40,387 nt of DNA from Deltaproteobacteria bacterium. GTDB lineage: Bacteria > Desulfobacterota > GWC2-55-46. The stretch spans positions 1 to 40,387 of the forward strand of contig JADLDY010000064.1 of assembly GCA_020846435.1 (NCBI GenBank), read 5' to 3'. The stretch's first letter is position 1; every line of letters begins with the position of its first letter. Shown in pieces: positions 32,951 to 40,387 of the stretch. The position numbers were made by a program, and so were the translations under genes. The notes below the pieces were generated by a model. That model had not been told where the DNA came from, made no database searches, and worked only from the letters and a program-made list of their open reading frames with translations.

Positions 32951-34303
32951 ATGAAAAAAGAGCTCACCGAACAGACCGTCATATTCATAAGCGTCGCCAA
33001 ATGGGTCCTTCTCGCGTCCGTTGTCGGGATTGCGACAGGCGCGTCGACCACGATATTCGTCGAGACGCTCAACTGGGGCGCTCGCGCCGCCTCGAACTTC
33101 AGATATTATTTCCTCGCCATGCCGCTGGGCCTTCTCATAAGCGCCCTCATAATCAAACATGTCCTTCCCGGAGCAAAAGGCCACGGCGCGAACCAGGTCA
33201 TAGATTCCATACACAGGACATCCGGGAAGATAAAGCCGGTCGCTATCGTCGCGGAGTTCTGCCGCTCTTTCGTAACGCTCACATCAGGAGGGTCTGCCGG
33301 GAAAGAGGGGCCGAGCGCGCAGATAGGCGCGGGCCTTGCCTCCCTCATAGCTGACCTGCTCAGGTTTACGGGAAACGACAGGAGAAAGCTCGTCATCTGC
33401 GGCATAAGCGGCGGCTTTGCCTCTGTCTTCGGGACGCCGCTTGCCGGAGCGATCTTCGGCATGGAGGTCCTATTCGTCGGCTCCATCCGCTACGATGTCC
33501 TTCTGCCATCGTTCGTTGCCGGGATAATAAGCTTCCAGGTCTCTTCATGGCTGGGCCTTACATATTTTTACAACCCCATAACCTTCATCCCGGTCTTTAC
33601 CGAAGCGTTTTTCATAAAGGTCATGGCCGCCGGGGTCTTTTTCGGCCTCTGCTCTGTGCTGCTCGTCGAAACATTGAGAGCAGGCAGGAAACTCTCGGAC
33701 GCGATAAAAGCTCCTCTTGAAGCAAAAGCAATAATTGCGGGGCTGGCGCTCGTCGGCCTGACATTCGTCTTCACCGAAGACTACCTCGGACTCGGCCTCA
33801 ACACGATCCAGTCGAGCCTTGAAGGAAAGGATGTACCGTGGTATGCGTTCATCATGAAGTCCGTCTTTACCTCCGTGACCCTCTCCTTCGGAGGGCACGG
33901 CGGCATAGGCACGCCGATATTCTTCGTGGGAGCGACAGCGGGTTCCGCGTTGAGCAATATCCTCTCAATCGACCCTGCCATGCTCTCGGCCATAGGGTTC
34001 GTAGCCCTTCTTGCCGGAGCCGCGAACACGCCGATCGCGGCGTCGATCATGTCGGTCGAACTCTTCGGAGCCGAAGTCGCCCCTTACGCGGCAATTGCCT
34101 GCGTCATAAGCTTTGTCATATCAGGACACAGATCAGCCTACCCAGCGCAGGTGCTGGCAGTGAAAAAATCCTCTTCGATTTCGGTTCAGGAAGGCAGTGG
34201 ACTTGAGAGCACAGGTGAATCCGGGCTCGAGTACAGGGACAGGAGCGTCATCAAGGCGCTAAAGGCTCTAATTAACTGGTTCGACAGACAAGATAAAAAA
34301 TAA
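32951..34303 (+). CDS. ClC-family chloride channel or Cl-/H+ antiporter
   Basis: The 450-residue membrane protein has the ClC selectivity motifs: GGSAGKEGPSAQIGAGLAS (the GREGP motif with the gating Glu), GFASVFGTPLAGAIFGME, and GGHGGIGTPIFFVGATAGS. The C-terminus is a short charged tail without CBS domains. A Glu at the gate fits both exchangers and channels, so the transport mode is not decided. It converges with the next gene with 13 bases between stops. Confidence 0.93.
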   Translation: MKKELTEQTVIFISVAKWVLLASVVGIATGASTTIFVETLNWGARAASNFRYYFLAMPLGLLISALIIKHVLPGAKGHGANQVIDSIHRTSGKIKPVAIVAEFCRSFVTLTSGGSAGKEGPSAQIGAGLASLIADLLRFTGNDRRKLVICGISGGFASVFGTPLAGAIFGMEVLFVGSIRYDVLLPSFVAGIISFQVSSWLGLTYFYNPITFIPVFTEAFFIKVMAAGVFFGLCSVLLVETLRAGRKLSDAIKAPLEAKAIIAGLALVGLTFVFTEDYLGLGLNTIQSSLEGKDVPWYAFIMKSVFTSVTLSFGGHGGIGTPIFFVGATAGSALSNILSIDPAMLSAIGFVALLAGAANTPIAASIMSVELFGAEVAPYAAIACVISFVISGHRSAYPAQVLAVKKSSSISVQEGSGLESTGESGLEYRDRSVIKALKALINWFDRQDKK

Positions 34304-34316
34304 TTCCTGAAAAGAC

Positions 34317-36089
34317 CTATTCGAGCCTCTCGAGCTTTTCCGTAAAATCAACGTCCCCCGGATAAAGCGAGAGCGCTTCCCTGAAAATCTCTTTCGCGCG
34401 CTCCCGCTCGCCCATCAAAAAATATGCTTCGCCGAGACCCATCAGGCTCTCCTTGACCTGGGAGCGGCTTGTGGCAACGAAGCTCGCCTTCTCATAAAGC
34501 CTGACAGCCTCTCCATAATTCCCGGCCTGAAGATAAAGGCCGCCGAGGTCGCTGTTGGAATCAAAATCATCAGGCTCGACCCCGAGGGCTAAAGTGTACT
34601 CCCTTATCGCGTCCTGCGGGCGGCCCGTGCGCGAGTAGACTACGCCGAGCGCCTTGCGCGACCTCAAGAGGATTATCCTGTCAGGGTGCGGCCTCGCCGA
34701 GTTGAGAGCGGCCGAACGCTCGATCTCGACGGTGCCTTCATCAATGCTTCCTGACCTCAGTTGCGCTACCCCGAAAAAATGACGTGCAAAGTAATTATCC
34801 GGCATGGCCTCGGCTGTCTTCTGCCAGAGCGAAAGGTCGCTCTCCCAGTATCTGGCGCGCTCCATTGACTCAGCCGAGAAAACAAAGACCACAAGCGCGC
34901 TCAAAACTGCCGCGGTGGCCGCGACTGCCTTCGGCACGAAGCGGCGCAAGGCCGCGGCTATCAGTACTGAAACACCGACGGCAAGCCCGAAGGCCGAATA
35001 GTAAAGGTACCTGTCAGCCTGGGGCGTCGGGCTCAAGTTTATGACAAGCAGAGCCTTCAATATCGGAAAGAGCATGATGACGAAGGCAAGGGCAGCCATT
35101 CGATTGAGAGAGCGCCTGAAGATGAAATAAAGGGCGGCGATTGAAAATATCGCGATGGCAGAAACAAAAACCCTCGGCTCGGATATCGAGGCGGCCGTCT
35201 CCCAGACCCTGAACGGCGCATAGGAAAAGGGCAAAAAGAGCATTAGCAGGTAGTCGGCGGCCAGGGGAAAGAGATTGAGGAAATACTGGCCGAGGCTCAA
35301 GTACGGGTAAAACTTATCCATCGGAGGCACCTCGCCAATGGCGAGGCCCCTTATGAGTACATAGGCTATGGCAACTGCCGCATAGGGCGCGTACCAGAGG
35401 AGGGATTTAAATGATTTAAGCCTTCCGGCCGCCCAATCAAAGGTAAAGAGAAAGGCCGGAAGGACAATGGCTGTCTCCTTGGCGAAGTTCGAAAGAAAAT
35501 AAATCAGCACGGACAAAGCGACCAGAAGGAAGCGCGCGGCCGTTGACGAAGACTCGCGTCCCCTGCCGTAAAGGTAGAATGCCGAGAGCGAAAAGAGCGT
35601 GAAAAGGAGCTCGGGCATGCAGGCCGTCCACGCGACGACCTCGCTTCCAGCCGGGTGGACCGAGAATATGGCCGCCCCTGCCAGGGCCGGGAGCGAAGCC
35701 CCTGGGCCCTCTCCCAATCCGGCGGTCCTCAGGATAAGACGGATAAGGAAAAAGACCAAAACGGCGTTGAGAAAATGGATGAGTACATTAACGAGGTGCC
35801 AGCCCATAGGCTCGAGCCCGAACAAAGAGTACTCAATGGTGTATGCCGTGAAATGGAGCGGCCGGTAGTACGGGGCGCGCCGGGTCTTGTCGACTTTGCC
35901 GATGCCGGTTGTGAAGATCTCCGGCAGATTGGAGTAGTCCGTTATGAGACGGTTGCTTACTATCTGCGTCTGGTCGTCGTAGACAAAACCGTTCTTGAGC
36001 GAACCGTTATAGACGGCCATGTTGAGGACAAAAAGGATGATGATGGAAGAGGCGATGAGTAATGCCCGTCTTGTCAGGATGCCGCCCAT
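34317..36089 (-). CDS. GT-C-like multi-pass membrane protein with C-terminal TPRs
   Basis: The 590-residue protein has about 10-11 membrane segments (8-425), then TPR repeats (about 445-590, e.g. YEKASFVATSRSQVKESLMGLGEAY). The first outer loop contains FVYDDQTQIVSN, the acidic DD motif of GT-C/TMTC-type O-glycosyltransferases, so polyprenyl-linked sugar transfer to exported proteins is plausible. The donor and acceptor are unknown. ATG 36089 is preferred over the longer frame to 36224 because AAGGAAGGGCGG precedes it and the first membrane helix begins at once. It lies downstream of yidC but behind a terminator. Confidence 0.78.
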   Translation of the reverse strand: MGGILTRRALLIASSIIILFVLNMAVYNGSLKNGFVYDDQTQIVSNRLITDYSNLPEIFTTGIGKVDKTRRAPYYRPLHFTAYTIEYSLFGLEPMGWHLVNVLIHFLNAVLVFFLIRLILRTAGLGEGPGASLPALAGAAIFSVHPAGSEVVAWTACMPELLFTLFSLSAFYLYGRGRESSSTAARFLLVALSVLIYFLSNFAKETAIVLPAFLFTFDWAAGRLKSFKSLLWYAPYAAVAIAYVLIRGLAIGEVPPMDKFYPYLSLGQYFLNLFPLAADYLLMLFLPFSYAPFRVWETAASISEPRVFVSAIAIFSIAALYFIFRRSLNRMAALAFVIMLFPILKALLVINLSPTPQADRYLYYSAFGLAVGVSVLIAAALRRFVPKAVAATAAVLSALVVFVFSAESMERARYWESDLSLWQKTAEAMPDNYFARHFFGVAQLRSGSIDEGTVEIERSAALNSARPHPDRIILLRSRKALGVVYSRTGRPQDAIREYTLALGVEPDDFDSNSDLGGLYLQAGNYGEAVRLYEKASFVATSRSQVKESLMGLGEAYFLMGERERAKEIFREALSLYPGDVDFTEKLERLE

Positions 36090-36169
36090 GAGAGTCCGCC
36101 CTTCCTTCCGGAGATAATAGGGGAATTTTAATACACAAGAGGGCAGGGCGCAACGCATATGTGAGGGCG

Positions 36170-36206
36170 AAAAAAAGCCCCTCTCCATGTCAACGGAAAG
36201 GGGCTT
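36170..36206 (-). terminator. Intrinsic terminator of the yidC operon
   Basis: On the minus strand a 12-bp stem AAGCCCCTTTCC/GGAGAGGGGCTT with one G-U pair and an 8-nt loop, followed by a run of T. Confidence 0.92.
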
Positions 36207-36232
36207 TGATAACTGGTGGAGCAATAAAAGCC

Positions 36233-37801
36233 TTACGCCTTCGCCGGGGTCTTGTACACGAAGTACTGCTGGCCTATGGAAAGGACGTTGTTCACGAGCC
36301 AGTACAAGACGAGCCCTGCCGGGAAGCTCAGGAACATGAAGGTAAAGATTACCGGCATCAGCATCATTATCTTCTGCTGGGCCGGGTCGACAGCCGAAGG
36401 GGTCATCTTCTGCTGAAGGAACATTGTCGCGCCCATGAGGACCGGCGTGATGTAGTACGGGTCCTTTGCCGACAGGTCGGTTATCCAGAGGAAGAACGGC
36501 GCGTGCCTGAGCTCTATGGCGACATAAAGGACTTCATAGAGTGCGATGAAGACCGGTATCTGGAGGACCATGGGAAGGCACCCGCCAACAGGGTTCAACT
36601 TGTGGCGCTTGTAGAGCTCCATGAGCTCCTTGTTCATCTTTTCCTTGTCGCCCTTGTACTTCTCCTTCAAGGCCGCCATCTGGGGCTGCATCTTCTGCAT
36701 GTCCCGCATGGAGTGGAGGCTCTTTTTCGTTAGCGGGTAGAAGAGCACCTTTATTATCACGGTGAGGACGATTATGGCTATTCCGTAGTTGCCGATGTAC
36801 CTGTTGAAGAAGTTCAAGACCACGAGGAAGGGCTTGGCCATCCAGTCGAACCAGCCGAACTCGATCGCCTCTTCAAGGCCGTTCTTCTGGCCCAGGAGAG
36901 TGTCATACTCCTTGGGGCCGAGGAAGGAGGTGAACGCGACCCTTGTTACTCCGTTGGGCGCGAGGTTCACCGGGAACTGGAGGGTTGCCCTGGAAGAGCC
37001 GGCCGAGGGCACTTCAGTCACCCATGAAAACTGCACCTCTGTCACTGGGATGATGGCCGCGAGAAAGTACTTGTCCTCAAGACCGAGCCACCTGAGCTTG
37101 CTGCTGCCGGTAAGGGTTTTGTCGTCTTCGTCCTGCCTTGTGAGCTCCTTGGCTGTCTTGACGATCGGGCCCTGATGATATCCAGTGTCGTCCTTGCCTG
37201 AGACAGGCGCGCTGAGCACAAGATCAGACCTTACCGAAACGGCGGTCGCGGTTTTGTTAAGGGCCGAGACCTCGGTCTGCATGAAATACGCGTCAGCGGA
37301 GAAGACGAACTTCTTTTCTATCACGAGGCCGTTTGAAAGCGTCCCGGTGTATACGAGCTCGGCCTTTTCAGCGCCGGTGATGTTGAACGACTTTTTCGTA
37401 GAGCTCAATACAGGGGTCTCGACAATGCCGTTGATGTCGAACTGGCTCTTGAAAGAATTAAGCACCGCGACCTTCTGAACGACGTTCACGGCAACAGGGT
37501 CATTCTGGCCCCTGCTGTAATTTTTAAGCTCCAGGCTCTTTATCGCCCCTCCAGCGTTGGTAAAGACCGCCTTGTAAAGGGGCGTCTCGACAGTTGTCAG
37601 CTCTTCGGCAATTGTCGCGGGCATTGCTTCCCTGGAAGCGGCTCCAGTGGCTCCCTGCTGAGCGGCGGGCGCGGCGGCGTCAACCGGCGCCTGTTGAACC
37701 GCGACCGGCTCCTGCTGCGGGTAGTACCACTTTATAAGATAGGGGTAGAAAAAAATCACCACAACCGAGAGGATGAGCGCTATCCAGACTTTCTTGTCCA
37801 T
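36233..37801 (-). CDS. yidC: Membrane protein insertase YidC
   Basis: YidC inserts and folds inner-membrane proteins, alone or with SecYEG. The 522-residue length and large periplasmic domain (about 60-330) after an N-terminal anchor (5-23) are typical of Gram-negative YidC. The conserved core is at the C-terminus: YPLTKKSLHSMRDMQKMQPQ, NPVGGCLPMVLQIPVFIALY, and FSFPAGL-like MFLSFPAGLVLYWLVNN. The start has AAGGACC. It follows yidD by 17 bases in the standard rpmH-rnpA-yidD-yidC operon. Confidence 0.97.
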   Translation of the reverse strand: MDKKVWIALILSVVVIFFYPYLIKWYYPQQEPVAVQQAPVDAAAPAAQQGATGAASREAMPATIAEELTTVETPLYKAVFTNAGGAIKSLELKNYSRGQNDPVAVNVVQKVAVLNSFKSQFDINGIVETPVLSSTKKSFNITGAEKAELVYTGTLSNGLVIEKKFVFSADAYFMQTEVSALNKTATAVSVRSDLVLSAPVSGKDDTGYHQGPIVKTAKELTRQDEDDKTLTGSSKLRWLGLEDKYFLAAIIPVTEVQFSWVTEVPSAGSSRATLQFPVNLAPNGVTRVAFTSFLGPKEYDTLLGQKNGLEEAIEFGWFDWMAKPFLVVLNFFNRYIGNYGIAIIVLTVIIKVLFYPLTKKSLHSMRDMQKMQPQMAALKEKYKGDKEKMNKELMELYKRHKLNPVGGCLPMVLQIPVFIALYEVLYVAIELRHAPFFLWITDLSAKDPYYITPVLMGATMFLQQKMTPSAVDPAQQKIMMLMPVIFTFMFLSFPAGLVLYWLVNNVLSIGQQYFVYKTPAKA

Positions 37802-37818
37802 GCTGGTCCTTGAGTACG

Positions 37819-38070
37819 TTATTTTTTCGTGCAGCTTTTCCCGTGCCAGTGAAAAGAATCAGGCACAGGGTCAAAGCCGCCGTCATGGTACGGGTGGCAC
37901 TTCAGGAGCCTCCTCAATGAAAGATAGGACCCACGCAAAACGCCGTGGGCCTCTATCGAGGAGCGTGCGTAATCAGAACAGCTCGGGTAGAATCTGCAGG
38001 ACGGCGGCAGGACCGGCGAGATAATGGTCTTATAGAATGAAATCAGCAGAATGAATGACCTTTTGATCAC
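37819..38070 (-). CDS. yidD: Membrane protein insertion efficiency factor YidD
   Basis: The 83-residue protein carries the family signature PPSCRFYPSCSDYA (about 22-35) and LLKCHPYHDGGFDPVP. It aids YidC-dependent insertion. Its ATG overlaps the rnpA stop by four bases. Confidence 0.95.
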   Translation of the reverse strand: MIKRSFILLISFYKTIISPVLPPSCRFYPSCSDYARSSIEAHGVLRGSYLSLRRLLKCHPYHDGGFDPVPDSFHWHGKSCTKK

Positions 38071-38429
38071 TTGCCTGACCTCGCGGGCCTGAGGGCGCCG
38101 CCTATCTCTCCTGTCAGGTCAGAGAGCCCCGATATGTGCGTATGGGACTTTACCGTGACAAGCACGTCGGCCGATTCAGGGAACAGAAGAGTATTGAGCC
38201 TGAAAAACTCCCTGAGGAGCCTCTTTATCCTGTTTCTTTTCACGGCATTGCCGGTCTTCGCGCTGACAGAGAGGCCGAGCCTGGTCCTGCCAAGGCCGTT
38301 CGCAAGAATATAAAGGGTAAAACCCCTGGTAACAAGCCGCCTGCCGCCTTTTCTGACCCTGGCAAACTCTTCAGGCTTCAAAAGCCTGTCTTCCTTTGAA
38401 AAGGAAAGATCTTCTGCTGGCTCTGTCAT
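38067..38429 (-). CDS. rnpA: Ribonuclease P protein component
   Basis: RnpA supports the RNase P RNA in cutting tRNA 5' leaders. The RNR motif is visible as GNAVKRNRIKRLLREFFR (about 60-77), preceded by FTLYILANGLGRTRLGLSVS. At 120 residues it is normal. It starts 27 bases after rpmH and overlaps yidD. Confidence 0.96.
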   Translation of the reverse strand: MTEPAEDLSFSKEDRLLKPEEFARVRKGGRRLVTRGFTLYILANGLGRTRLGLSVSAKTGNAVKRNRIKRLLREFFRLNTLLFPESADVLVTVKSHTHISGLSDLTGEIGGALRPARSGK

Positions 38430-38456
38430 GAAAGGCAGCTCTGAGCGCCTGTCCGC

Positions 38457-38612
38457 TTACTTGCTCGTGCTGATAGTGACTGAAAGGCGCTTTCTGCCCT
38501 TCGCCCTTCTCCTGTTGATGACGGCTCTTCCGGACTTGGTGGCCATCCTCACGAGAAAACCGTGGGTCCTCAATCTTCTTTTCTTGCTGGGCTGGAATGT
38601 TCTTTTCGGCAT
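38457..38612 (-). CDS. rpmH: 50S ribosomal protein L34
   Basis: This 51-residue gene is easily missed because of its size. The protein reads [20 protein letters not shown], followed by [21 protein letters not shown], matching L34. Seven extra residues (VTISTSK) extend past the usual RKRLSV end. The ATG has AAAGGA about 8 bases before it. It heads the rpmH-rnpA-yidD-yidC operon. Confidence 0.96.
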   Translation of the reverse strand: MPKRTFQPSKKRRLRTHGFLVRMATKSGRAVINRRRAKGRKRLSVTISTSK

Positions 38613-38673
38613 GGCTTTTTCCTTTATGACTCCTGTTTTTTTCTTTTAAAGGCCTTTTTCTGGCCGCGTAGAC

Positions 38674-38746
38674 AAAAAGCTAACCCCTGGTCAAACGTCT
38701 ATTTAGACACAGGGGCCCGATAAAAGTCAATATTTTTTATGACTTT
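38674..38746 (-). terminator. Tandem hairpins ending dnaN
   Basis: On the minus strand, first AAAGTCA/TGACTTT (38745-38723) just after the dnaN stop, then CCCCTG/CAGGGG (38715-38684) with an inner GTCTA-TAGAC stem, followed by TTAGCTTTTT. Together they probably end the dnaA-dnaN transcript before rpmH. Confidence 0.6.
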
Positions 38747-38754
38747 GGCTTCTG

Positions 38755-39858
38755 TCAAAGCCTCATCGGCATTATTATGTAAGTGTAGTCCTCTCCGTTC
38801 GTGGGCCTCAACACTCCGGGGCTGAGCGGGTCTTTAAGAGAGATCCTTACCTTCTCGTCGTTCAGGGCTTCCAGCATGTCGACAAAGTATCTCGCGTTGA
38901 AAGCTATCTCAAGTTCTCCGAACGGGTACTCCACGTCAACCTCTTCAGTCGCTTCCCCTATGTCAGGGCTCGAGGATGAAAGCACGAGCTTCGAGTTTGA
39001 GAAACTGAACTTCACGCCCTTTATCTTGTCTGTTGAAAGGAGAGAGACCCTCTTGAGGGAAGACAGGAGGTCAGCCCTTACGGCTATGGCGTCCTTATCG
39101 TTATCCTTCGGTATGACCCTCGTATAATCAGGGAACTCGCCCTCGAGGAGCCTGATCATTATGACGGTATTTTCCCTTTTCATGACGGCGTTCTTCTGGG
39201 TGATACCGAGAAGGAAAGAGCCTCCCTTCTCATCGAGCACCTTTTTCATCTCCATGACGCCCTTCCTCGGAAGAAGGACCCCTTCCTTGCTGCCGGAGTC
39301 TATGGAGACGCCTTCGCGCGTTATGAGGGCGAGCCTGTGGCCATCGGTCGCGACCATCTTAAGTCTTCCAGAAGAGCTTTCAAGGAGAAAGCCGTTTATG
39401 TTGTACCTTGTCTCGTCGGTCGATACCGCAAACGAGGTCTTTTCTATAAGCTCCCTGAAGACCGCCGAGTCCATCTCCTTCATGGCGCTCTCGTCTATGG
39501 CAGGGAATACCGGGAAGTCTTTGGAAGGAAGGCCCATGATATTGAACCTTGCCTTTCCAGCCTTGAGAGTAACCTTGTCGTCCTTGCCTGAAGAGATGTC
39601 CATGGTCTCCCCGGGGAGCTCTTTGGCTATCTCGAAGAGCTTTCTGGCATTTACCGTTACTGAACCGTCTTCAATGACTCTGGCAGGGGACGAGTCTTTT
39701 ATGAAGACCTCAAGGTCGGTCGCCATTATGTTTATTTTTCCGTCAGAGACGTCAAGAAGGACGTTCGCGAGAATAGGCATTGTATTCCTTTTTTCCACTA
39801 TGCCCTGGATCCTCTGGAGGACCTTTATGAAATCTGATTTCTCGATTGTGAACTTCAT
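38755..39858 (-). CDS. dnaN: DNA polymerase III beta sliding clamp
   Basis: The 367-residue clamp starts MKFTIEKSDFIKVLQRIQGIVEKR after an AAAGGAG-rich site. Three similar domains are visible; ATDGHRLALI (domain 2) and the C-terminus YTYIIMPMRL are family signatures. It holds the polymerase on DNA and binds partners through its hydrophobic pocket. It follows dnaA in the same direction, with 268 bases between them that appear to contain origin elements. Confidence 0.97.
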   Translation of the reverse strand: MKFTIEKSDFIKVLQRIQGIVEKRNTMPILANVLLDVSDGKINIMATDLEVFIKDSSPARVIEDGSVTVNARKLFEIAKELPGETMDISSGKDDKVTLKAGKARFNIMGLPSKDFPVFPAIDESAMKEMDSAVFRELIEKTSFAVSTDETRYNINGFLLESSSGRLKMVATDGHRLALITREGVSIDSGSKEGVLLPRKGVMEMKKVLDEKGGSFLLGITQKNAVMKRENTVIMIRLLEGEFPDYTRVIPKDNDKDAIAVRADLLSSLKRVSLLSTDKIKGVKFSFSNSKLVLSSSSPDIGEATEEVDVEYPFGELEIAFNARYFVDMLEALNDEKVRISLKDPLSPGVLRPTNGEDYTYIIMPMRL

Positions 39859-39880
39859 CCTTCTTTCTCCTTTGTATTAT

Positions 39881-40080
39881 TTAAAAGAAGTAGTAGATAG
39901 CAGTAGGGCCTGTTGAGATGTTGATAAGCCTTCAATCATCCGCAACCATTGAGTTTAAGGGCGCCAGAGCGTGTTGATAAACTCAGCCGTCTGCCAACAC
40001 TTCGCACAGCTTCCTTTTTTAATCCACACCCGGGCCTGTTCTATCCACTTTAAAATGCTCCGTCCAACAGCTTATGAACA
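39881..40080. other. Candidate origin of replication (oriC unwinding region)
   Basis: DnaA-box-like sites lie at 39919-39927 and 39972-39980 (TTATCAACA on the minus strand), 40020-40028 (TAATCCACA) and 40072-40080 (TTATGAACA). Left of the first box is a GC cluster GGGCC (39906-39910), then trinucleotides read 3'-GAT-GAC-GAT-A-GAT-GAT-GAA-GAA-5' (39906 down to about 39884), then an AT-rich stretch (39871-39885). Box, GC cluster, DnaA-trio and AT-rich DNA in this order, with boxes nearer dnaA and unwinding DNA nearer dnaN, match the basal unwinding system described for Bacillus subtilis. Confidence 0.62.
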
Positions 40081-40126
40081 GGGTACGGCGCGAGCCTGTT
40101 GGCAAATGGCACAAGTAGCCGGTTTG

Positions 40127-40387
40127 TCACTTCAAACCGAGATTTTGCCTCAGGGATCTCAAGGCCTGCCTCATCTCGGGGTCTTCCTTTAATTCGCGCT
40201 CTATTTTCCTGCACGCGTGTATAGCCGTCGAGTGGTCCTTGCCGCCGAAGGAAGAGCCTATCTCCGGGTATGAAAAGCCGCCGAACTCCCTTGACATGTA
40301 CATGGCTATCTGGCGGGGCAGGGCGATGTTCCTCTGCCTCTTTTTGCTCTTTATGTCGGAGAACTTGATGTCGTAATACGACGAGAC
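40127..40387 (-). CDS. dnaA: Chromosomal replication initiator DnaA (3' end only)
   Basis: The last 86 codons are in the window; the rest lies beyond the right edge. It is the DNA-binding domain IV: IALPRQIAMYMSREF, then FSYPEIGSSFGGKDHSTAIH, the DnaA signature that contacts the DnaA box, followed by CRKIERELKEDPEMRQALRSL. The frame is open to the window edge. Confidence 0.95.
   Translation of the reverse strand, partial: VSSYYDIKFSDIKSKKRQRNIALPRQIAMYMSREFGGFSYPEIGSSFGGKDHSTAIHACRKIERELKEDPEMRQALRSLRQNLGLK

Noticed and set aside
38428-38649. Plus-strand 73-residue ORF with hydrophobic sequence
   Set aside because: It is the antisense of rpmH; the minus strand encodes a clear L34 with a ribosome-binding site.
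39161-39916. Plus-strand 251-residue ORF opposite dnaN
   Set aside because: Antisense shadow of dnaN; no ribosome-binding site, serine- and leucine-rich low-information sequence.

Overview
The window looks like a chromosomal segment around the replication origin of a Gram-negative bacterium with fairly high GC and many AGG and ATA codons. It carries a full-length YidC with a large periplasmic domain, a ParABS system, a bactofilin, a c-di-GMP enzyme, a DksA/TraR-type regulator and a 4-hydroxybenzoate-type quinone cluster. The gene content suggests an uncultured Desulfobacterota/deltaproteobacteria-like or neighbouring lineage. That placement is inference; no 16S rRNA is present.

Layout. 1-11.1 kb: typA, a NhaD-type antiporter, a PAS-GGDEF-EAL protein, mnmE, an NhaP2-type antiporter and a tandem universal stress protein. 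11.1-17.4 kb: a secreted TRASH-like protein, fbp, an FmdE-like protein, a merR-kamA-small ORF cluster, pyrE and pyrF. 17.5-22.7 kb (minus strand): one long operon, ubiC-ubiA-ubiD-ubiG-M23 peptidase-membrane protein. 22.7-27.4 kb: a CI-like regulator behind a consensus promoter, tRNA-Val(CAC), ruvX-mltG, apbE with an exported partner, and a DksA/TraR protein with a Lys/Ala-rich tail. 27.6-34.3 kb (plus strand): mnmG, rsmG, two parS sites, parA, parB, bactofilin and a ClC channel. 34.3-40.4 kb (minus strand): a GT-C/TPR membrane protein, yidC, yidD, rnpA, rpmH (missed by simple ORF calling), dnaN and the 3' end of dnaA. The dnaA-dnaN spacer has the layout of an origin-unwinding region.

The genes fall into clear functional groups. 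Chromosome initiation and segregation are served by dnaA, dnaN, parA, parB and parS. Membrane protein insertion and RNase P are served by rpmH, rnpA, yidD and yidC. tRNA wobble-U modification is shared by MnmE and MnmG, which sit 20 kb apart. Quinone synthesis is covered by ubiC, ubiA, ubiD and ubiG, and late pyrimidine synthesis by pyrE and pyrF.

The most unusual content is non-coding. A 130-bp palindromic repeat forms nearly the whole 5' leader of two unrelated genes, parA and fbp. A second palindromic repeat sits at gene 3' ends, and its two copies keep their outer stems paired by compensatory change. An intrinsic terminator is enclosed by a long-range stem in front of nhaD. A further palindromic element lies between the two parS sites. 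Several ORFs have in-frame upstream extensions that would mislead gene callers; the starts chosen here are justified by ribosome-binding sites and promoters.
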